Source: Chloroflexota bacterium
Lineage (GTDB): Bacteria; Chloroflexota; Anaerolineae; Aggregatilineales; Phototrophicaceae
Length of the DNA stretch: 64,000 nucleotides
Assembly (NCBI GenBank): GCA_026707745.1
Contig: JAPOWG010000104.1
Location: 122,451 to 186,450 of the forward strand
Direction: 5' to 3'
Of the stretch, positions 25,723-35,134 are shown piece after piece. Within the stretch, counting starts at the first letter, position 1. Each line of letters starts with the position of its first letter. Made by a program: the position numbers and the translations under genes. The notes below the pieces were generated by a model, which was not told where the DNA came from, did no database searches, and saw only the letters and a list, made by a program, of their open reading frames with translations.

Positions 25723-26569
25723 AGGGATACAAGTTGCGGCTGACAGCGTCTGTGACTTGCCGGTCGAGATCGTCAGAGATTTGGATATCCGGATCATTCC
25801 GACGTATGTCAATATCGGCGACCAGAGCATTGCCGATGACGGCAGGGGGCTCGATCGCCAAGCCTTCTATCGCCAACTACCCTCCATGAGGGTGCAGCCT
25901 ACAACCTCCGCTCCATCCCCGGGAGAAGCGGAGGCATTCTACCAGAAGATGCTAAACGATGGCGCGGAGAAAATCGTGTCGATCCATGTGCCGGACAGGC
26001 TGAGCGGCGTGCTCAACACCATGCGTTTAGGCGCGCGCGCTGTAGACGCGGAACGGATAACGCTGGTAGACAGCTTGCAACTGACATTCGGAATAGGACT
26101 CCAGGTTTGGGCAGCTGCCGAATTAGCTGTCGCGGGCGCGTCGCTGGATGACATACTGGAAGCGATTGAACGGGTACGCCAGCATACCGAGGTTTACGCC
26201 ATTATCGATACGATGCAATACTTGCAGCGAAGCGGCCGCGTTAACTCACTTGTCGCCGGTATCGGAACATTGCTCAAAATCAAGCCGATTGTTCGCGTCG
26301 CCGATGGCGATATCAACTCGCTGGCGCGTTCGCGAACCTGGTCTGGCGCGGAGGCGAAGCTAAAGGCGCTCACGCTCGATCAGGCGCCCCTGGATCGCCT
26401 CGCGATCTTGCACATCGACAATCGCCTTGGCGCCGAGCGTTTTTTGGACTCTATCGGCGAGATTGCGCCGCAGGAAACACATATCATTGAGGTATGCCCA
26501 ACTTTAGGCGCTCATATTGGACCGGGCTCGATCGGCGTGGCGACTTTGAAGCAAGACTGGAGAAACTAG
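25712..26569 (+). CDS. DegV-family fatty-acid-binding protein (FakB-like, second)
   Basis: A 285-aa DegV protein overlapping the first by 11 bases in another frame. It has VAADSVCDLP, PTTSAPSPGE (carboxylate-binding TS pair), SRTWSGAEAK and the C-terminal GPGSIGVATL. Two FakB proteins with one FakA is a known arrangement, thought to divide saturated and unsaturated fatty acids. Which one binds which cannot be read from sequence here. Confidence 0.88.
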   Translation: MTFKGIQVAADSVCDLPVEIVRDLDIRIIPTYVNIGDQSIADDGRGLDRQAFYRQLPSMRVQPTTSAPSPGEAEAFYQKMLNDGAEKIVSIHVPDRLSGVLNTMRLGARAVDAERITLVDSLQLTFGIGLQVWAAAELAVAGASLDDILEAIERVRQHTEVYAIIDTMQYLQRSGRVNSLVAGIGTLLKIKPIVRVADGDINSLARSRTWSGAEAKLKALTLDQAPLDRLAILHIDNRLGAERFLDSIGEIAPQETHIIEVCPTLGAHIGPGSIGVATLKQDWRN

Positions 26570-26572
26570 CAC

Positions 26573-29263
26573 ATGCCTTCCGCACTGGAAACATTGGTCA
26601 AGATCTTGAAGTTGGAACGCGAACAGGGCGGCAATGATACGGCCGTGGTCGGGGGCTTGAGCGACTATTGCAGGAATTGGGAGGCCGAAGCGCGACGACA
26701 AGCGCGTAAGCCAGCGCATCAGATACTCATAGACGAGATCATGGATTGTCTCAGGGACTATGGGAAGATCGAGCCAGAAGACAATCGCGAGGACAGGTTA
26801 AGTTACATACTGGATCGCATTACCAATCGCGTCCCGCCGCCGCCGGAGTACAGGGACAGATTGCGGGCCTGGACGGAAAAAATGGCTGCGGACAAGCCGA
26901 GCGAGCCGCGCGGACGACGCGGACGCGATCACTCGGACCGGCGGCAGGCAAGGCCACCCCGGTCGCGAAAGGTTGGGTCGTCATCGCAAAAGCAGGACTT
27001 TCGAGATGACGATGCGACTTGGGACGAAGACTATACGGGCGGGCCGCAGAACGGAGAGTTGGACATCAAGCCACTGCCGCGCCTGGAGCGCCCACCGCGG
27101 ATACCGCGCCCCGACTGGAGTTTCGAAGAGGCGCTAGCGCGCTATGACGATCTCGCCGCGCCGACTACAGACGTGAAAGGCATCGGCAATAAACTGGCTG
27201 AATCCCTCAAGCAGTTAGATCTGCATACGGTTGGCGAATTGCTCTTCAATTTCCCGCGGGACTACCTGGATTACACCGAGCTCAAATGCATCCGCGATCT
27301 GGTTCCAAATGAAACGACGACGATCGTCGCGACAGTCTCCCATGCGGGATCGGCAATGGGCGCAAAGCAGCGACAGGACTTCCTGGCGCGGGTGACTGAC
27401 GGCTCGGGCGCGCTCTCGATTCGCTTCTTTGGCCAGCATTATCTCTCCAGCAGAATACGGCCCGGCAACCAAATCGTACTCAACGGAAGGGTGACCGTAT
27501 ACCGGGATCGCCTGCAAATGTCGAACCCCGAATGGGAGCACGTCGACCTGGAAAACCTGCAGATTGTCGGCATTGTGCCTGTATATCGACTCGGCAAAGG
27601 CATGCGGCCGCGGCTCTTTCGGAAAACCATGAAGGCCCTCAGCGCAGACTGGGCCGGCAGCTTGCCTGACCCCATACCGCAATCTGTTCTGGATCGCGCG
27701 GAATTGGCGGATTTGGGTTGGGCCATGCGCCAGAGGCATTTTCCCTCGGGCTGGGATCACTTGCGCCATGCATATCGGCGCCTGGCATTTGACGAACTGC
27801 TGATGCTGCAACTCGCCGTGCTTGGCAACCGCCGAGAATGGCAGTCGGCGCAGATCCCGGCGCTGCCAGTATCGGACGAGGTCTTGGCAGATTTCATCAA
27901 GAAGGCCTTCGAGTTTGAACTGACAGCGGACCAACAAGCTGCTATTGCGGACATACGCGAAGACATGGCAAAGACCATGCCGATGAACAGGCTCATACAG
28001 GGCGATGTTGGCTCCGGCAAAACCGCCATCGCGATGATCGCAATGGCGATAGCTCTATCAAAGGACAAGCAGGCGGCCCTAATGGCGCCAACCGGCGTCT
28101 TGGCGGAACAGCATTACCGGGTGATTGCAAATGCAGCAGAGGCCTTTCCCGGAAGCAATCGACCAGTAGTCGCCCTGCTCACCAGCGCCCTGAGCGCTTC
28201 GGAACGTGAAGCTGTCTATCGTGGCGTGGGAGACGGCTCAATTGATATTGTTGTCGGCACGCATGCCTTGATTCAGGAAGGTCTCGACTTCAAGGAATTG
28301 GGGATTGTGGTGATTGACGAGCAGCACCGCTTCGGCGTTGGCCAGCGCGCCAAGTTGCGGAGCAAGGGTGGCAACCCCCACTTGTTAGTGATGACCGCCA
28401 CGCCAATTCCCCGAACGCTTTCATTGACGATCTACGCCGATCTGGATTTGACGCTCATTAAAGAGAAACCGCCAGGCCGGCGACAGATCATCACTAAAGT
28501 CATTGACCCAATTGCGCGCGAACGTCTGCACGGATTCGTGATTACTCAGTTGGAACAGGGCCGGCAAGCATTCTTTATACATCCGCTGGTCGAAGAATCC
28601 GAGTCGGTGGAAACCGCGTCCGCAACAGAGGCATTTGAAAGCCTGCGCAAGGTGTTTTTCCGGTATCGCGTCTGCCTCTTGCACGGGCGAATGAGTGCCG
28701 CCGAAAAGGATCGACTCATGTCGGAATTCAGCGAAGGCCAACATGATGTGATGGTCACAACGTCGGTAGCGGAAGTCGGCGTCGATGTCCCCAATGCCTC
28801 GGTCATTGTCATTGATGGCGCCAACCGTTTTGGCCTGGCGCAATTGCACCAATTCCGAGGCCGGGTGGGACGCGGGGAACAGCAGTCATATTGCTTTTTG
28901 ATCCCGGACCGGTCGACGAGCGTCAACATGGATCGGGTTCACGACATGCTCGAGGGCGAGGCGTCACAGGATCTACTCTCCGTTGCGGAGAGGCGCCTGG
29001 TCGCGATGGCTCAAAGCAACGACGGTTTCGCATTGGCGGAATTGGACTGGCAATTGCGAGGCGGAGGCGACTTGCTAGGCTGGCGGCAAAGTGGCGACAA
29101 TGTTTTGCAATCCTTGCAAAAGTTTTCGCCGGAGCTGGTCCAGTTGGCGCAGCGCGAGGCGCGCACCATTTATGAAGAAGACCCGTCGCTGACATTGCCG
29201 GAGTATCAGTTGTTGGCCCGCCGTATCAGTCAACTTTACACTGAGCAAAGCGAATTGAGCTGA
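26573..29263 (+). CDS. recG: ATP-dependent DNA helicase RecG
   Basis: Superfamily 2 helicase that reverses stalled forks and processes branched DNA. Walker A is GDVGSGKT (477-484), the DEQH box is at 582-585 (VIDEQHRFGVGQR), and MTATPIPRTL and QLHQFRGRVGRG follow. The wedge (OB-fold) domain lies around residues 195-330. The protein is 896 aa against about 690 in E. coli; the extra ~190 residues are at the N-terminus, with a basic/charged linker, as in some Thermotoga-type RecG. GGAG precedes the ATG, four bases after the DegV stop. Confidence 0.95.
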   Translation: MPSALETLVKILKLEREQGGNDTAVVGGLSDYCRNWEAEARRQARKPAHQILIDEIMDCLRDYGKIEPEDNREDRLSYILDRITNRVPPPPEYRDRLRAWTEKMAADKPSEPRGRRGRDHSDRRQARPPRSRKVGSSSQKQDFRDDDATWDEDYTGGPQNGELDIKPLPRLERPPRIPRPDWSFEEALARYDDLAAPTTDVKGIGNKLAESLKQLDLHTVGELLFNFPRDYLDYTELKCIRDLVPNETTTIVATVSHAGSAMGAKQRQDFLARVTDGSGALSIRFFGQHYLSSRIRPGNQIVLNGRVTVYRDRLQMSNPEWEHVDLENLQIVGIVPVYRLGKGMRPRLFRKTMKALSADWAGSLPDPIPQSVLDRAELADLGWAMRQRHFPSGWDHLRHAYRRLAFDELLMLQLAVLGNRREWQSAQIPALPVSDEVLADFIKKAFEFELTADQQAAIADIREDMAKTMPMNRLIQGDVGSGKTAIAMIAMAIALSKDKQAALMAPTGVLAEQHYRVIANAAEAFPGSNRPVVALLTSALSASEREAVYRGVGDGSIDIVVGTHALIQEGLDFKELGIVVIDEQHRFGVGQRAKLRSKGGNPHLLVMTATPIPRTLSLTIYADLDLTLIKEKPPGRRQIITKVIDPIARERLHGFVITQLEQGRQAFFIHPLVEESESVETASATEAFESLRKVFFRYRVCLLHGRMSAAEKDRLMSEFSEGQHDVMVTTSVAEVGVDVPNASVIVIDGANRFGLAQLHQFRGRVGRGEQQSYCFLIPDRSTSVNMDRVHDMLEGEASQDLLSVAERRLVAMAQSNDGFALAELDWQLRGGGDLLGWRQSGDNVLQSLQKFSPELVQLAQREARTIYEEDPSLTLPEYQLLARRISQLYTEQSELS

Positions 29264-29278
29264 GGAGGCTCTGCGATC

Positions 29279-30091
29279 TTGCTGCGCAAAACGCGTTTGT
29301 ACATATCAAGGTACTCGTATTACCTGCGCTCGATATTCACCATCCTGCTAGGCATGTCGCCTCGAACAAAGATTATCGCAAGTTTCCTGGGACTGGAAAC
29401 GTCGGTATTCACGATCGAAGTCAATGGCGAATTGAGGTTTAAGGTGCGCTCCAGAATGGACATATGGATTGCCAAAGAGACCTGCCTCGACCGCGACTAC
29501 GAAAAGCATGGAGCCGGTTTGCAACCCGGCTGGACGATCGTGGATATTGGCGGTGGAATCGGGGATTTCGCCGTTTTGGCCGCGCAGACCGACGGCAGTT
29601 CCATACAGGTCTATGAACCCTTTGAAGAGTCGCGGCAACTATTGCGCGAGAACCTGAAGCTCAACAGCGCGGACAACGTGATTTGCCACCCGGAAGCTGT
29701 CGGCGCTGATTTTGGCTCGGGGCATATGGACACAAGCCCGCCCCACCCGGTCATGTACCATATGGTCGGGGATACCGTTCCAGCGGCAAAAGAGGTAGCG
29801 ACCATTCCTTTGTCCGAGGTCATTCGGCGCAGCGGAAAGGACGTTATCGATTTCATGAAAGTAGATTGTGAAGGCGCGGAATACGACATCTTCTTCAATG
29901 CGGACGACGCTTCGCTGGCATCAATCAATCGCATCTGTATGGAGTACCATAACCACCTGACCGAATACAGGCACGAAGATCTGTGCAATCTTTTGCGCGC
30001 CAAGGGTTTCACCGTGACCACAGCGGGCAATCCAGCGCATGACACCATCGGTTTCCTTTACGCGAAAAACAACCGCATCAACTCTCACTAG
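29279..30091 (+). CDS. FkbM-family SAM-dependent methyltransferase
   Basis: A 270-aa protein with SAM-binding motif I WTIVDIGGGIGDFAVLAA and the FkbM core DFMKVDCEGAEYDIFF. The family O-methylates sugars and small molecules. An AGGAGG site 11 bases upstream supports the TTG start at 29279; an internal ATG at codon 26 (LLGMSPRTK) is an alternative with a poorer site. It sits between recG and coaD, probably co-transcribed with recG, without a functional link I can see. Confidence 0.8.
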   Translation: MLRKTRLYISRYSYYLRSIFTILLGMSPRTKIIASFLGLETSVFTIEVNGELRFKVRSRMDIWIAKETCLDRDYEKHGAGLQPGWTIVDIGGGIGDFAVLAAQTDGSSIQVYEPFEESRQLLRENLKLNSADNVICHPEAVGADFGSGHMDTSPPHPVMYHMVGDTVPAAKEVATIPLSEVIRRSGKDVIDFMKVDCEGAEYDIFFNADDASLASINRICMEYHNHLTEYRHEDLCNLLRAKGFTVTTAGNPAHDTIGFLYAKNNRINSH

Positions 30092-30092
30092 G

Positions 30093-30120
30093 TTGTTTTT
30101 GGGTTATAATCCCCCGAAAT
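30093..30120 (+). promoter_or_regulatory. Possible promoter upstream of coaD
   Basis: A perfect TATAAT (30115-30120) follows a weak TTGTTT (30093-30098) after 16 bases. It would give coaD a promoter of its own inside the long plus-strand gene string, with an 80-90-nt leader. The -35 match is poor. Confidence 0.33.
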
Positions 30121-30207
30121 ACTTGATTGAGGCGGATTTTATGTCAATTCTGTTGGCGCGCTTTTTTGAATCCCATTAGAATCATGTCGTGCCGTAGGAG
30201 CAGCTAG

Positions 30208-30696
30208 ATGTCGGGAAAGGGTATCGCGGTTTATCCAGCGTCATTGGACCCCATACATTACGGACATATTGATGTCGCGATTCGAGCATCCCGGTTCTTC
30301 GAGCAAATCATTGTCGCGATCTATGCGAATCCCAAGAGCAAATCGGTACTGTTTAACATTAAGGAGCGCGTTGAACTTGCGCGGGTTGTATTCCAAGACT
30401 ATCCGAATATTTCAGTAACGCAATACAGTACGCTGACCGTCAATTATGCACAATCGATAGGCGCCATTGCCTTAATACGTGGATTAAGAGTATTTGGGGA
30501 TTTTGAGTTCGAGTTTCGCATGGGTATGGCAAATCGAAAACTGGCGCCGGAATTGGAAACGATCGCCATCTTGTCGGATGAGCAATTCATACACATTAGC
30601 TCGAGCACAATTCGAGAAATTGCGGAATTGGGGGGTGACGTCAGTTCGATGGTGCCGCCAACTATTGAACGCGCGCTCAAAGAGAAGTTCAGCTAG
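30208..30696 (+). CDS. coaD: Phosphopantetheine adenylyltransferase
   Basis: Adds AMP to 4'-phosphopantetheine, the penultimate step of coenzyme A synthesis. The 162-aa length fits. The nucleotidyltransferase motif appears as YPASLDPIHYGH (family consensus has PGSFDP), with IRGLRVFGDFEFE and the ISSSTIRE loop intact. The A/L substitutions in the first motif are unusual but leave the catalytic His20 in place. It is followed by a conserved-looking coiled-coil gene. Confidence 0.93.
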   Translation: MSGKGIAVYPASLDPIHYGHIDVAIRASRFFEQIIVAIYANPKSKSVLFNIKERVELARVVFQDYPNISVTQYSTLTVNYAQSIGAIALIRGLRVFGDFEFEFRMGMANRKLAPELETIAILSDEQFIHISSSTIREIAELGGDVSSMVPPTIERALKEKFS

Positions 30697-30744
30697 CGCA
30701 TTTGTAAATTACAGAGTCATTAACTTTCAGTGGGGAGGAAGCTG

Positions 30745-31308
30745 ATGGACATTCAACATCTTGTGGATCGCTTGGAAGACCTTATTGATGAAGGGCGTCA
30801 TCTTTTTGGGACCAAGTACACTATGGTTGACGAAGAACGCGCCCTCGAGATTATCGATCAAATGCGGATATCGATTCCGGAAGAAATCGAAAAGGCAGCG
30901 CATGTGACTCAGCAGCGCGATCGAGTCTTGGCGAAAGCCAACGAGGAAGCTGCGAGGATTGTTCAACAGGCGCGGCAGCACAGTGAAGATTTGATTGATC
31001 AGCACGAGATGGTGAAACAAGCGAAAGTTCGCGCCGAGTACGTGATCGAACAAGCCAAGATAGAGTCCACGAAAATCACGGACGAAGCTGACGCCTACGT
31101 ACTCGCACAACTCAATCAGCTCGAACATCAGTTTGCCCGTAGCCTGGAAGAAATCCGCAACGGCATCCACTTGATGCAATACGAAGAATCCGTGGCAGTC
31201 GAGATTGAACCAGAAAAGCAAGCGATTCATGCGCCGCGCCCGGAAGTCAATCGCGAACCGATTAACTTTGACAGGCCCGCGCAGGCGCCGATCGGCAATC
31301 ACATCTAA
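30745..31308 (+). CDS. Coiled-coil protein of DivIVA/AtpF-like composition, function unknown
   Basis: A 187-aa mostly helical protein. Residues 1-45 are a small folded-looking start (MDIQHLVDRLEDLIDEGRH), then a long heptad-rich stretch to about 145 (AKANEEAARIVQQARQHSEDL, KAKVRAEYVIEQAKIEST), then a Pro-rich tail. It has no membrane helix. Composition recalls DivIVA-like or F-ATPase b-subunit stalks, but I do not recognise the family. The start is fixed by GGAGGAAGCTG before ATG 30745. A terminator-like hairpin follows, so it ends the rpe-coaD string. Confidence 0.72.
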   Translation: MDIQHLVDRLEDLIDEGRHLFGTKYTMVDEERALEIIDQMRISIPEEIEKAAHVTQQRDRVLAKANEEAARIVQQARQHSEDLIDQHEMVKQAKVRAEYVIEQAKIESTKITDEADAYVLAQLNQLEHQFARSLEEIRNGIHLMQYEESVAVEIEPEKQAIHAPRPEVNREPINFDRPAQAPIGNHI

Positions 31309-31337
31309 TTGTCGCTTTCCATTGTGTAATGCAGAAA

Positions 31338-31366
31338 CGGGCATCAAAGCGCTGATGCCCGCTTTT
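31338..31366 (+). terminator. Rho-independent terminator after the coiled-coil gene
   Basis: Perfect 9-bp stem CGGGCATCA/TGATGCCCG (31338-31346 and 31353-31361) with a 6-base loop, followed by CTTTTG. Short T-run, but well placed between two genes. Confidence 0.6.
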
Positions 31367-31430
31367 GAGCATCAGTACTGAGAAAAGATCATCCTGCGGT
31401 TCATCGTCGGTTATTGCATCGCGCCATTTT

Positions 31431-33797
31431 ATGCGTCTGATCCTCGTCGCTGTCTTTTGGGTCCTAGGAATCAGCATCGCGAGACATTTTGTCAGCCTCA
31501 GTTTTTCGTCATGGCTGATACTTGCTGTTGCGGCAACGATTCCGGCGTTTCTATCACGGCAACATCGCCAGCGCTGGTTCGCGATCGCACTGGCAGCATT
31601 CGCTTTCGGCGGTCTTCGGCAAGCATCGGTCCCCCGCAGCAGCGATATCTCGCAATACAACGGCAACTCAGGAACAATTACGGGACTCGTCGTAGATGAG
31701 CCGGTCATCCGTGATGATCGCGCGCAACTGCGTGTCCATGTTGACGCCATTTACGTCCGCAATAACTGGATCGAAACCAGTGGCCTGGCCCTGGTCGAAA
31801 CTGATCGAACCGTTTCAGTCGCCTATGGAGATCAGGTTCGGGCGACCGGGTTCCTGGCTATCCCCGCCACCTGGGACAGTTTCTCATACGCCGACTACCT
31901 GGCTCGCCAGGGTGTCTTTTCAATCATGCGGGACGCCGGCATTGAAGTCCTTGGCTCCGGATACGGGTCCCCCCTCCAGGCGTTACTGATTCGAATCAAG
32001 CAAGCCTTGCATGGCAACATTAATCGCGCCCTGCCCGAGCCTCAAGCCGGGCTGCTAGCAGGCATATTGCTGGGAGACGAACGGGGGATATCGCCGGAAC
32101 TCGAGCGCGACTTTCGGCGGGTGGGCGCTTCCCACATAATTGCCATCAGCGGCTTCAACATGGTGGTGATCAGCGCGATCGTCATGCGCGTCGTCGGCAG
32201 CGTTATGGGAAGGGACAAGGCCCCGGCCGCGCTTGTCGCGCTCCTGTTCATCGCCGTGTATTCGCTGATGGTAGGCGCCGGCGGCGGCATTTTGAGGGCA
32301 GCCTTGATGAGCGGTCTCTTGGTCATCGGGCAGCAACTGCGGCGCAATACCTTTGTGCCGACCTCCCTGGCTTTCGCAACGCTCTGTCTTTCCATGCTCG
32401 ACCCTAACACGCTGCTGGACATCGGCTTCCAACTTAGTTTCTTCGCGGTGCTGGGTCTGGGCTTGTTTGCGGATCCCTTGTCGAGACTGTTGCGTAGATG
32501 GCTGGAGCGGCGCTTTAGGCCCGCCACCGCAGAACTGTTGCAGGCCGCGCTCAACGAACCTCTGGTTGTGTCGATTGCCGCGCAACTCGCGACCTTGCCG
32601 CTGATTGTCCTTTATTTTGGACGTTTGTCGCTGGTCACGCTGCCGGTGAACATTCTGATCGTGCCAGTACAAGCGGCAGTGCTTGTGCTTGGGCTGTTGG
32701 CCGGGGGCGTCAGCCTGATAGCGCCGGCAGTCGGCACAGTCGCCTTTTGGGTTGTGATGGTCTTCCTATCGTGGTCGATTGGGGTCGTCCGCGGTTTCGC
32801 TCAATTCGATTTTGCGGACATCGCCGTCAACTTCGACGCTCGCTTGATCCAGGCTTATTATGTGCTCTTGATTGGAGGCGCCATGACAGCTGCCTCAAGA
32901 CCAAAGATTTGGACGCGGATTGCCGCCGCCATTCGGCAGCGTCGAATGACTTTGCTGGTCTTTTCAGCGTCATTACTTCTGCTTGTACTAATGATCGCGA
33001 TGCACGTGAGCCGCCGAGACGGCCGCCTGCACATTTGGATGCTGGATATGGGGCACAGCAATGCTTTTCTGTTAGAGACGCCCGGTGGCGCGCAAGTGCT
33101 GGTTGATGGCGGTCGATTTCCTTCGCGCTTGCTGACAGCGCTTGGCGACAGGTTGCCCTTCTCCGACCGCGCAATCGAGATCCTGGCGATTACGCACCCC
33201 GACGAATGGGATATCGCGGCGCTCAACAGCGTCCTCGATCGGTATTCCGTCCGCGTTGCTTTGAGCAATGGCCAGCCGAATCGAAATCCAGTTTGGCAAG
33301 AAGTCGCGCAAGGTCTGGCGCAGGCCGGCACCCGGCAAGTGATCGTCAAAGCTGGATACAGCATCGATTTCGGAGACGGCGTCACGATCCAGGTCTTGCA
33401 CCCGCAGGAAGAGCCCAGGATTACCGACCGACTATCGGATCATGTTTTGGTATTGCGGGTGAAGCATGGGGATGTATCCATTTTGCTGACTTCGGACCTG
33501 AGCGCCGCGGGTCAAGCGGTGATGCTGCAAGGTGGCGTATCGCCTCAAGCCAGCGTTTTTCAGATTCCCCAGCACGGTACCGTCCGCGCCATCGACAGCC
33601 AGTTTCTTGCTCTGGCGCAGCCACAAATCGCGCTTCTACAGAGCGACATCGCTAACAGGCGGGGAGACCCCGACCCCGACATCATGTCGCTGTTCCGCGA
33701 TCTGGCTGAAGAGAAGCGGTTGCTCCGCACTGACGAGATGGGTACCGTTCACATGATCAGTGATGGCTACCGTGTACAGATTGAAGGAAGCGCCTAA
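31431..33797 (+). CDS. ComEC/Rec2-family DNA uptake protein with degenerate C-terminal MBL domain
   Basis: A 788-aa protein: N-terminal membrane and OB-fold region, competence domain around residues 200-480 (LLAGILLGDERGISPELERDF..GASHIIAISGFNM), then a C-terminal beta-lactamase-like domain from about 535 (LDMGHSNAFLLETPGG). ComEC forms the inner-membrane channel for single-stranded DNA. In the MBL domain the HxDxDH metal motif reads HPDEWD (His589, Asp591, Trp593, Asp594), so two ligands are altered. ATG 31431 is taken over an upstream TTG; ribosome site weak. No comEA or pilin genes nearby. Confidence 0.88.
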   Translation: MRLILVAVFWVLGISIARHFVSLSFSSWLILAVAATIPAFLSRQHRQRWFAIALAAFAFGGLRQASVPRSSDISQYNGNSGTITGLVVDEPVIRDDRAQLRVHVDAIYVRNNWIETSGLALVETDRTVSVAYGDQVRATGFLAIPATWDSFSYADYLARQGVFSIMRDAGIEVLGSGYGSPLQALLIRIKQALHGNINRALPEPQAGLLAGILLGDERGISPELERDFRRVGASHIIAISGFNMVVISAIVMRVVGSVMGRDKAPAALVALLFIAVYSLMVGAGGGILRAALMSGLLVIGQQLRRNTFVPTSLAFATLCLSMLDPNTLLDIGFQLSFFAVLGLGLFADPLSRLLRRWLERRFRPATAELLQAALNEPLVVSIAAQLATLPLIVLYFGRLSLVTLPVNILIVPVQAAVLVLGLLAGGVSLIAPAVGTVAFWVVMVFLSWSIGVVRGFAQFDFADIAVNFDARLIQAYYVLLIGGAMTAASRPKIWTRIAAAIRQRRMTLLVFSASLLLLVLMIAMHVSRRDGRLHIWMLDMGHSNAFLLETPGGAQVLVDGGRFPSRLLTALGDRLPFSDRAIEILAITHPDEWDIAALNSVLDRYSVRVALSNGQPNRNPVWQEVAQGLAQAGTRQVIVKAGYSIDFGDGVTIQVLHPQEEPRITDRLSDHVLVLRVKHGDVSILLTSDLSAAGQAVMLQGGVSPQASVFQIPQHGTVRAIDSQFLALAQPQIALLQSDIANRRGDPDPDIMSLFRDLAEEKRLLRTDEMGTVHMISDGYRVQIEGSA

Positions 33798-33832
33798 AGG
33801 GCGCTGATCGCGTCCCGCTCGAAGTGATTCTT

Positions 33833-33852
33833 GGGCGACCCAAGGGTCGCCC
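33833..33852. repeat. R2 hairpin between convergent genes
   Basis: GGGCGACCC-AA-GGGTCGCCC, a perfect 9-bp palindrome in the short gap between comEC and the opposite-strand oxidoreductase, followed by CCTTCAGTTTTC. It may double as a bidirectional terminator. Confidence 0.6.
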
Positions 33853-33895
33853 CCTTCAGTTTTCAGACATAAATAATATGCGCGAGCGATGCGCA

Positions 33896-35101
33896 TCAGG
33901 CATAACTGATATCGACATGTTTGCCGCTGGCTGCGGATTGGAGGATGGCGTCGCAGATAACGGCGTTGCGATAACCGTCGACGAAATCGGCGCCATAAGG
34001 CGCGACGCTCTCACCATTGACGATGGCGTTGAAAAAGTGGTGGAATTCGTGAACGAAGCTGTGTTCCCAGCCGATGATATGCCCGTGCGGCCACCAGTTT
34101 TCCCAGTAAGGATGGTGCGCTTCTGTCACCAGCACGTTGTGGAAGCCCTGCGTGGTATCGGGATTCTCGCCTTTCCAGAAAACGTTCAACTCGTTAAGCC
34201 GTTCCAGATTAAACTGAATGGAACCGTTCTCGGCATTGATCTCGAAGGAATTGAAGTTCTTCCGCCCTTGCGCAAAGCGTGTTGCTTCTACGGTCCCAAG
34301 CGCGCCGTTGTCGAAGTCCAAGAGCGCCACGAATCCGTCGTCGACGTTTGACTTGACCATTCCACCGGAGCCGTCGGGGCGCTCCGTGATCCAGGTTTGC
34401 GCCAGTCCTGCTACCGCCTTGGGTTCACCGACCAGGAAGCGCGCCAGATCAATGATGTGCGCGCCAAGGTCGCCCAAAGCGCCGCTGCCCGCGATGTCTT
34501 TCTGGAAACGCCAAGTGGTTTCCATCGTCGGATCCATGCCCCATTCCTGCAGATAAACCGCGCGCCAGTGGTAGATTCTGCCCAGCTTGCCGCTGTCAAC
34601 GATTTTCTTGGCCTGTTGAACCGCCGGGACAAAGCGATAGTTGAAGGCGACCATATGTTTGACGCCCGCCTTTTCAACGGCGTCAAGCATCGACCTGGCT
34701 TCTTCGCCCGTGCGCGCCAGGGGCTTTTCGCAGAAGACGTGCTTGCCCGCTTCTGCCGCGGCAATGCAAGGCTCGGCATGGGCATCGTTTGGCCCGCCGT
34801 TGTCCAGTACCTGCACATCATCATTTGCGACCAAGTCGCGCCAGTCGGTATAGGCATTCTCGTATCCATAACGAGCGGCTGCCGCATTGACCGCTTCTTG
34901 GTTGCGACCGGCGATCCCGACAAGGCGCGGGATGGCCACGGGCGGATACATCATATAGGGAATCTTCTTGAACGCGTTGGTATGCGCCTTGCCCATGAAG
35001 GCGTAGCCCAACATGCCGATGCCGATTTCGGGAGCTTCAACATCGGATCCGGCGCTGGCCATGCTTGTGAAGGAACTCGCTACTTGTTTTTCGTCTGACA
35101 T
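33896..35101 (-). CDS. Gfo/Idh/MocA-family NAD(P)-dependent oxidoreductase
   Basis: A 401-aa protein. The Rossmann domain starts near residue 26 (IGIGMLGYAFMGKAHTNAF) and includes the EKP motif (HVFCEKPLART), whose Lys contacts substrate; GDLGAHIIDLARF supplies the catalytic Asp/His of the C-terminal domain. Members oxidise sugars, inositols or their derivatives. GGAG lies eight bases before the ATG. It follows a TIM-barrel isomerase by 33 bp on the same strand and faces a sugar ABC transporter and an amidohydrolase 1.5-3 kb away, so a carbohydrate catabolic role is likely. Confidence 0.9.
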   Translation of the reverse strand: MSDEKQVASSFTSMASAGSDVEAPEIGIGMLGYAFMGKAHTNAFKKIPYMMYPPVAIPRLVGIAGRNQEAVNAAAARYGYENAYTDWRDLVANDDVQVLDNGGPNDAHAEPCIAAAEAGKHVFCEKPLARTGEEARSMLDAVEKAGVKHMVAFNYRFVPAVQQAKKIVDSGKLGRIYHWRAVYLQEWGMDPTMETTWRFQKDIAGSGALGDLGAHIIDLARFLVGEPKAVAGLAQTWITERPDGSGGMVKSNVDDGFVALLDFDNGALGTVEATRFAQGRKNFNSFEINAENGSIQFNLERLNELNVFWKGENPDTTQGFHNVLVTEAHHPYWENWWPHGHIIGWEHSFVHEFHHFFNAIVNGESVAPYGADFVDGYRNAVICDAILQSAASGKHVDISYA

Positions 35102-35134
35102 CTCAGGTCTCCAATTTCAGTTTAGATTGAGCGC

